From the NCBI GenBank assembly GCA_946183895.1, contig CAMHDX010000110.1, positions 1-5,052 of the forward strand: a stretch of DNA of 5,052 nucleotides. Direction: 5' to 3'. The DNA comes from an uncultured Porphyromonadaceae bacterium. Lineage in GTDB: Bacteria > Bacteroidota > Bacteroidia > Bacteroidales > Muribaculaceae. Below the pieces are notes generated by a model. The model was not told the origin of the DNA and did not search any database. It saw nothing but the letters and a program-made list of their open reading frames with translations. Shown here piece after piece: positions 4,146 through 5,052 of the stretch (positions are counted from its first letter, which is position 1; the number at the start of each line of letters is the position of its first letter). Both the position numbers and the translations under genes were made by a program.

Positions 4146-5052
4146 ATGGGCAGAATCAGAAAATATAAAAATATCGTTGAGAAATTCCTCTCGGGCGAGA
4201 GTGGTCAGCGATTCTTCAACATCGCCTACAGTATCGGTGCCGCAGTGGTTATCTGGGGTGCGTTATTCAAAATCTTGCACTTGCCCGGCGGCAACACGTT
4301 GTTGTCCATCGGTATGGGCACCGAGGTGTTGATGTTCCTCTTGTCGGCGTTTGACCGTCCCGAGCAGCAATATCACTGGGAAGAGGTGTTCCCCGTGCTC
4401 GCCTCGCATGACGAGGAAGACCGCCCCGACTTTGAGGGCGGAGGCGGCGGTGGTGGCATCATCATCGGCGGCGGTGGCGGTGTGGGCACCGCGAGCGGCG
4501 AGGGCGGCTCAGGCTCGGGCTCGGGCACGGTCAATGTGACCGTCACCGGCGAGCAGGCGCGTGCCGCGGCGGGCATCCCGCAGGGCATTGACCTCAGTCC
4601 CGAGGACACGCAGTCGTTGAGCGAGAGCATTGCCAAGATGGCTGCCGCCAGCGACCAGCTGGCGCGCATGGCCGAGTTGACCGACGCTACCCAGCAGTAC
4701 CTCAATCAGATGGCGACCATCAGCGAGCAGATGCAGCGCCTCGCCACAACTACCACCGCTCTGAACGAGGTGAGCGAGACCCTGCTGCAAAGCTACCACG
4801 CCATTACCGACAACAGCACGTCAATCAACGAGAGTTCAACCGGATATGTCGAGCAGATGGCAAACCTCAACCGCAACATCAGCGGCTTGAACACCATCTA
4901 CGAGATCCAGCTCAAGAGCATCAGTTCGCAGCTTGACAGCATCGACCGCGTCAACCGCGGCCTCAAGGACATCCGCGACATGTACGAGAAGTCGGCTGCC
5001 GAGAGCGCACACTACTGCGACGAGACCGAGAAGATGGCACGTTACATGAAGC
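4146..5052 (+). CDS. porL: PorL/GldL, inner-membrane motor protein of the type IX secretion system (3' end beyond window)
   Basis: The frame is open from ATG 4146 to the window edge (302 codons). A basic N-terminus (MGRIRKYKNIVEKFL) precedes two membrane helices: about residues 26-46, with lysine K42, and about 50-69 (LLSIGMGTEVLMFLLSAF), with a buried glutamate E60. Charged residues in these helices are conserved in the family; in Flavobacterium GldL they form the proton-coupled core of the GldL5-GldM2 motor. A cytoplasmic tail follows: a glycine-rich linker (98-127), the family motif LSPEDTQSLSESIAKM, and long Q/N/S/T-rich helices likely to be coiled coil. Known PorL is a little over 300 residues, so only a short C-terminal part is probably missing. 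porM should follow. The start is chosen because it gives the usual short N-terminus before the first helix; no Shine-Dalgarno is seen. The order porP-porK-porL matches the P. gingivalis operon. Confidence 0.95.
   Translation, partial: MGRIRKYKNIVEKFLSGESGQRFFNIAYSIGAAVVIWGALFKILHLPGGNTLLSIGMGTEVLMFLLSAFDRPEQQYHWEEVFPVLASHDEEDRPDFEGGGGGGGIIIGGGGGVGTASGEGGSGSGSGTVNVTVTGEQARAAAGIPQGIDLSPEDTQSLSESIAKMAAASDQLARMAELTDATQQYLNQMATISEQMQRLATTTTALNEVSETLLQSYHAITDNSTSINESSTGYVEQMANLNRNISGLNTIYEIQLKSISSQLDSIDRVNRGLKDIRDMYEKSAAESAHYCDETEKMARYMK
4437..4526 (+). other. Glycine-rich low-complexity linker in PorL
   Basis: Residues 98-127 consist almost entirely of Gly and Ser: seven Gly, then III, five Gly, then VGTASGEGG, then SGSGSG. 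The codons are mixed GGC/GGT/GGA rather than a pure repeat, so slippage is not obvious. The segment lies between the membrane motor helices plus a short acidic stretch (DEEDRPDFE) and the conserved coiled-coil tail, and would act as a flexible tether in the cytoplasm. Confidence 0.8.

Noticed and set aside
4373..4799. Minus-strand open frames opposite porL, one with a proline-rich run.
   Set aside because: The proline run is simply the complement of the PorL glycine codons; no independent coding evidence exists.
1..5052. CRISPR arrays, riboswitches, replication origin or complete insertion sequences.
   Set aside because: No regularly spaced repeats, conserved riboswitch cores, DnaA-box clusters or transposase genes are visible.

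Overview
The window looks like chromosomal DNA of a host-associated member of the order Bacteroidales (Bacteroidota). Four things point there: core genes of the type IX secretion system (T9SS, Por/Gld machinery), which is confined to the Bacteroidota; promoters of the Bacteroides TTG-N19-TAnnTTTG type; start codons without Shine-Dalgarno sequences, in AT-rich leaders; and a 9-family AAA-ATPase-like gene of a kind multiplied in Bacteroidales. Genus cannot be fixed. Codon third positions are GC-rich while the intergenic gaps are AT-rich, so many long open frames in other phases are only shadows.

Layout. Positions 1-27 hold a REP-like hairpin containing GGGACGGTTCT. A short remnant of an AAA-ATPase-like / PD-(D/E)XK gene follows (349 to 50, minus strand), with a Bacteroides-type promoter (375-382) just upstream. 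A tRNA-Ala(GGC) gene (576-648, minus) has its own promoter (659-688) and a strong intrinsic terminator (531-565). Next comes porT (708-1454, minus), encoding an outer-membrane barrel protein of the T9SS. An 88-bp divergent gap separates it from porP (1543-2529, plus), porK/gldK (2591-4051) and porL/gldL (4146 to beyond the window end).

How it fits together. PorL (inner membrane, with PorM) is the proton-driven motor. PorK is an outer-membrane lipoprotein that forms the periplasmic PorK/PorN ring. PorP is an outer-membrane protein of the PorP/SprF family that associates with that complex. PorT is a further outer-membrane component needed for export. The order porP-porK-porL matches the porPKLMN operon of Porphyromonas gingivalis, so porM and porN are expected just past the right edge. 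porT, which in P. gingivalis lies elsewhere, is here head-to-head with that operon.

I see no wholly new system. The features most worth a second look are a 13-bp inverted repeat (1480-1518) placed almost equally far from both divergent start codons, a glycine-rich linker in PorL, recurring leader motifs in front of porK and porL, and the truncated ATPase next to a REP-like element.
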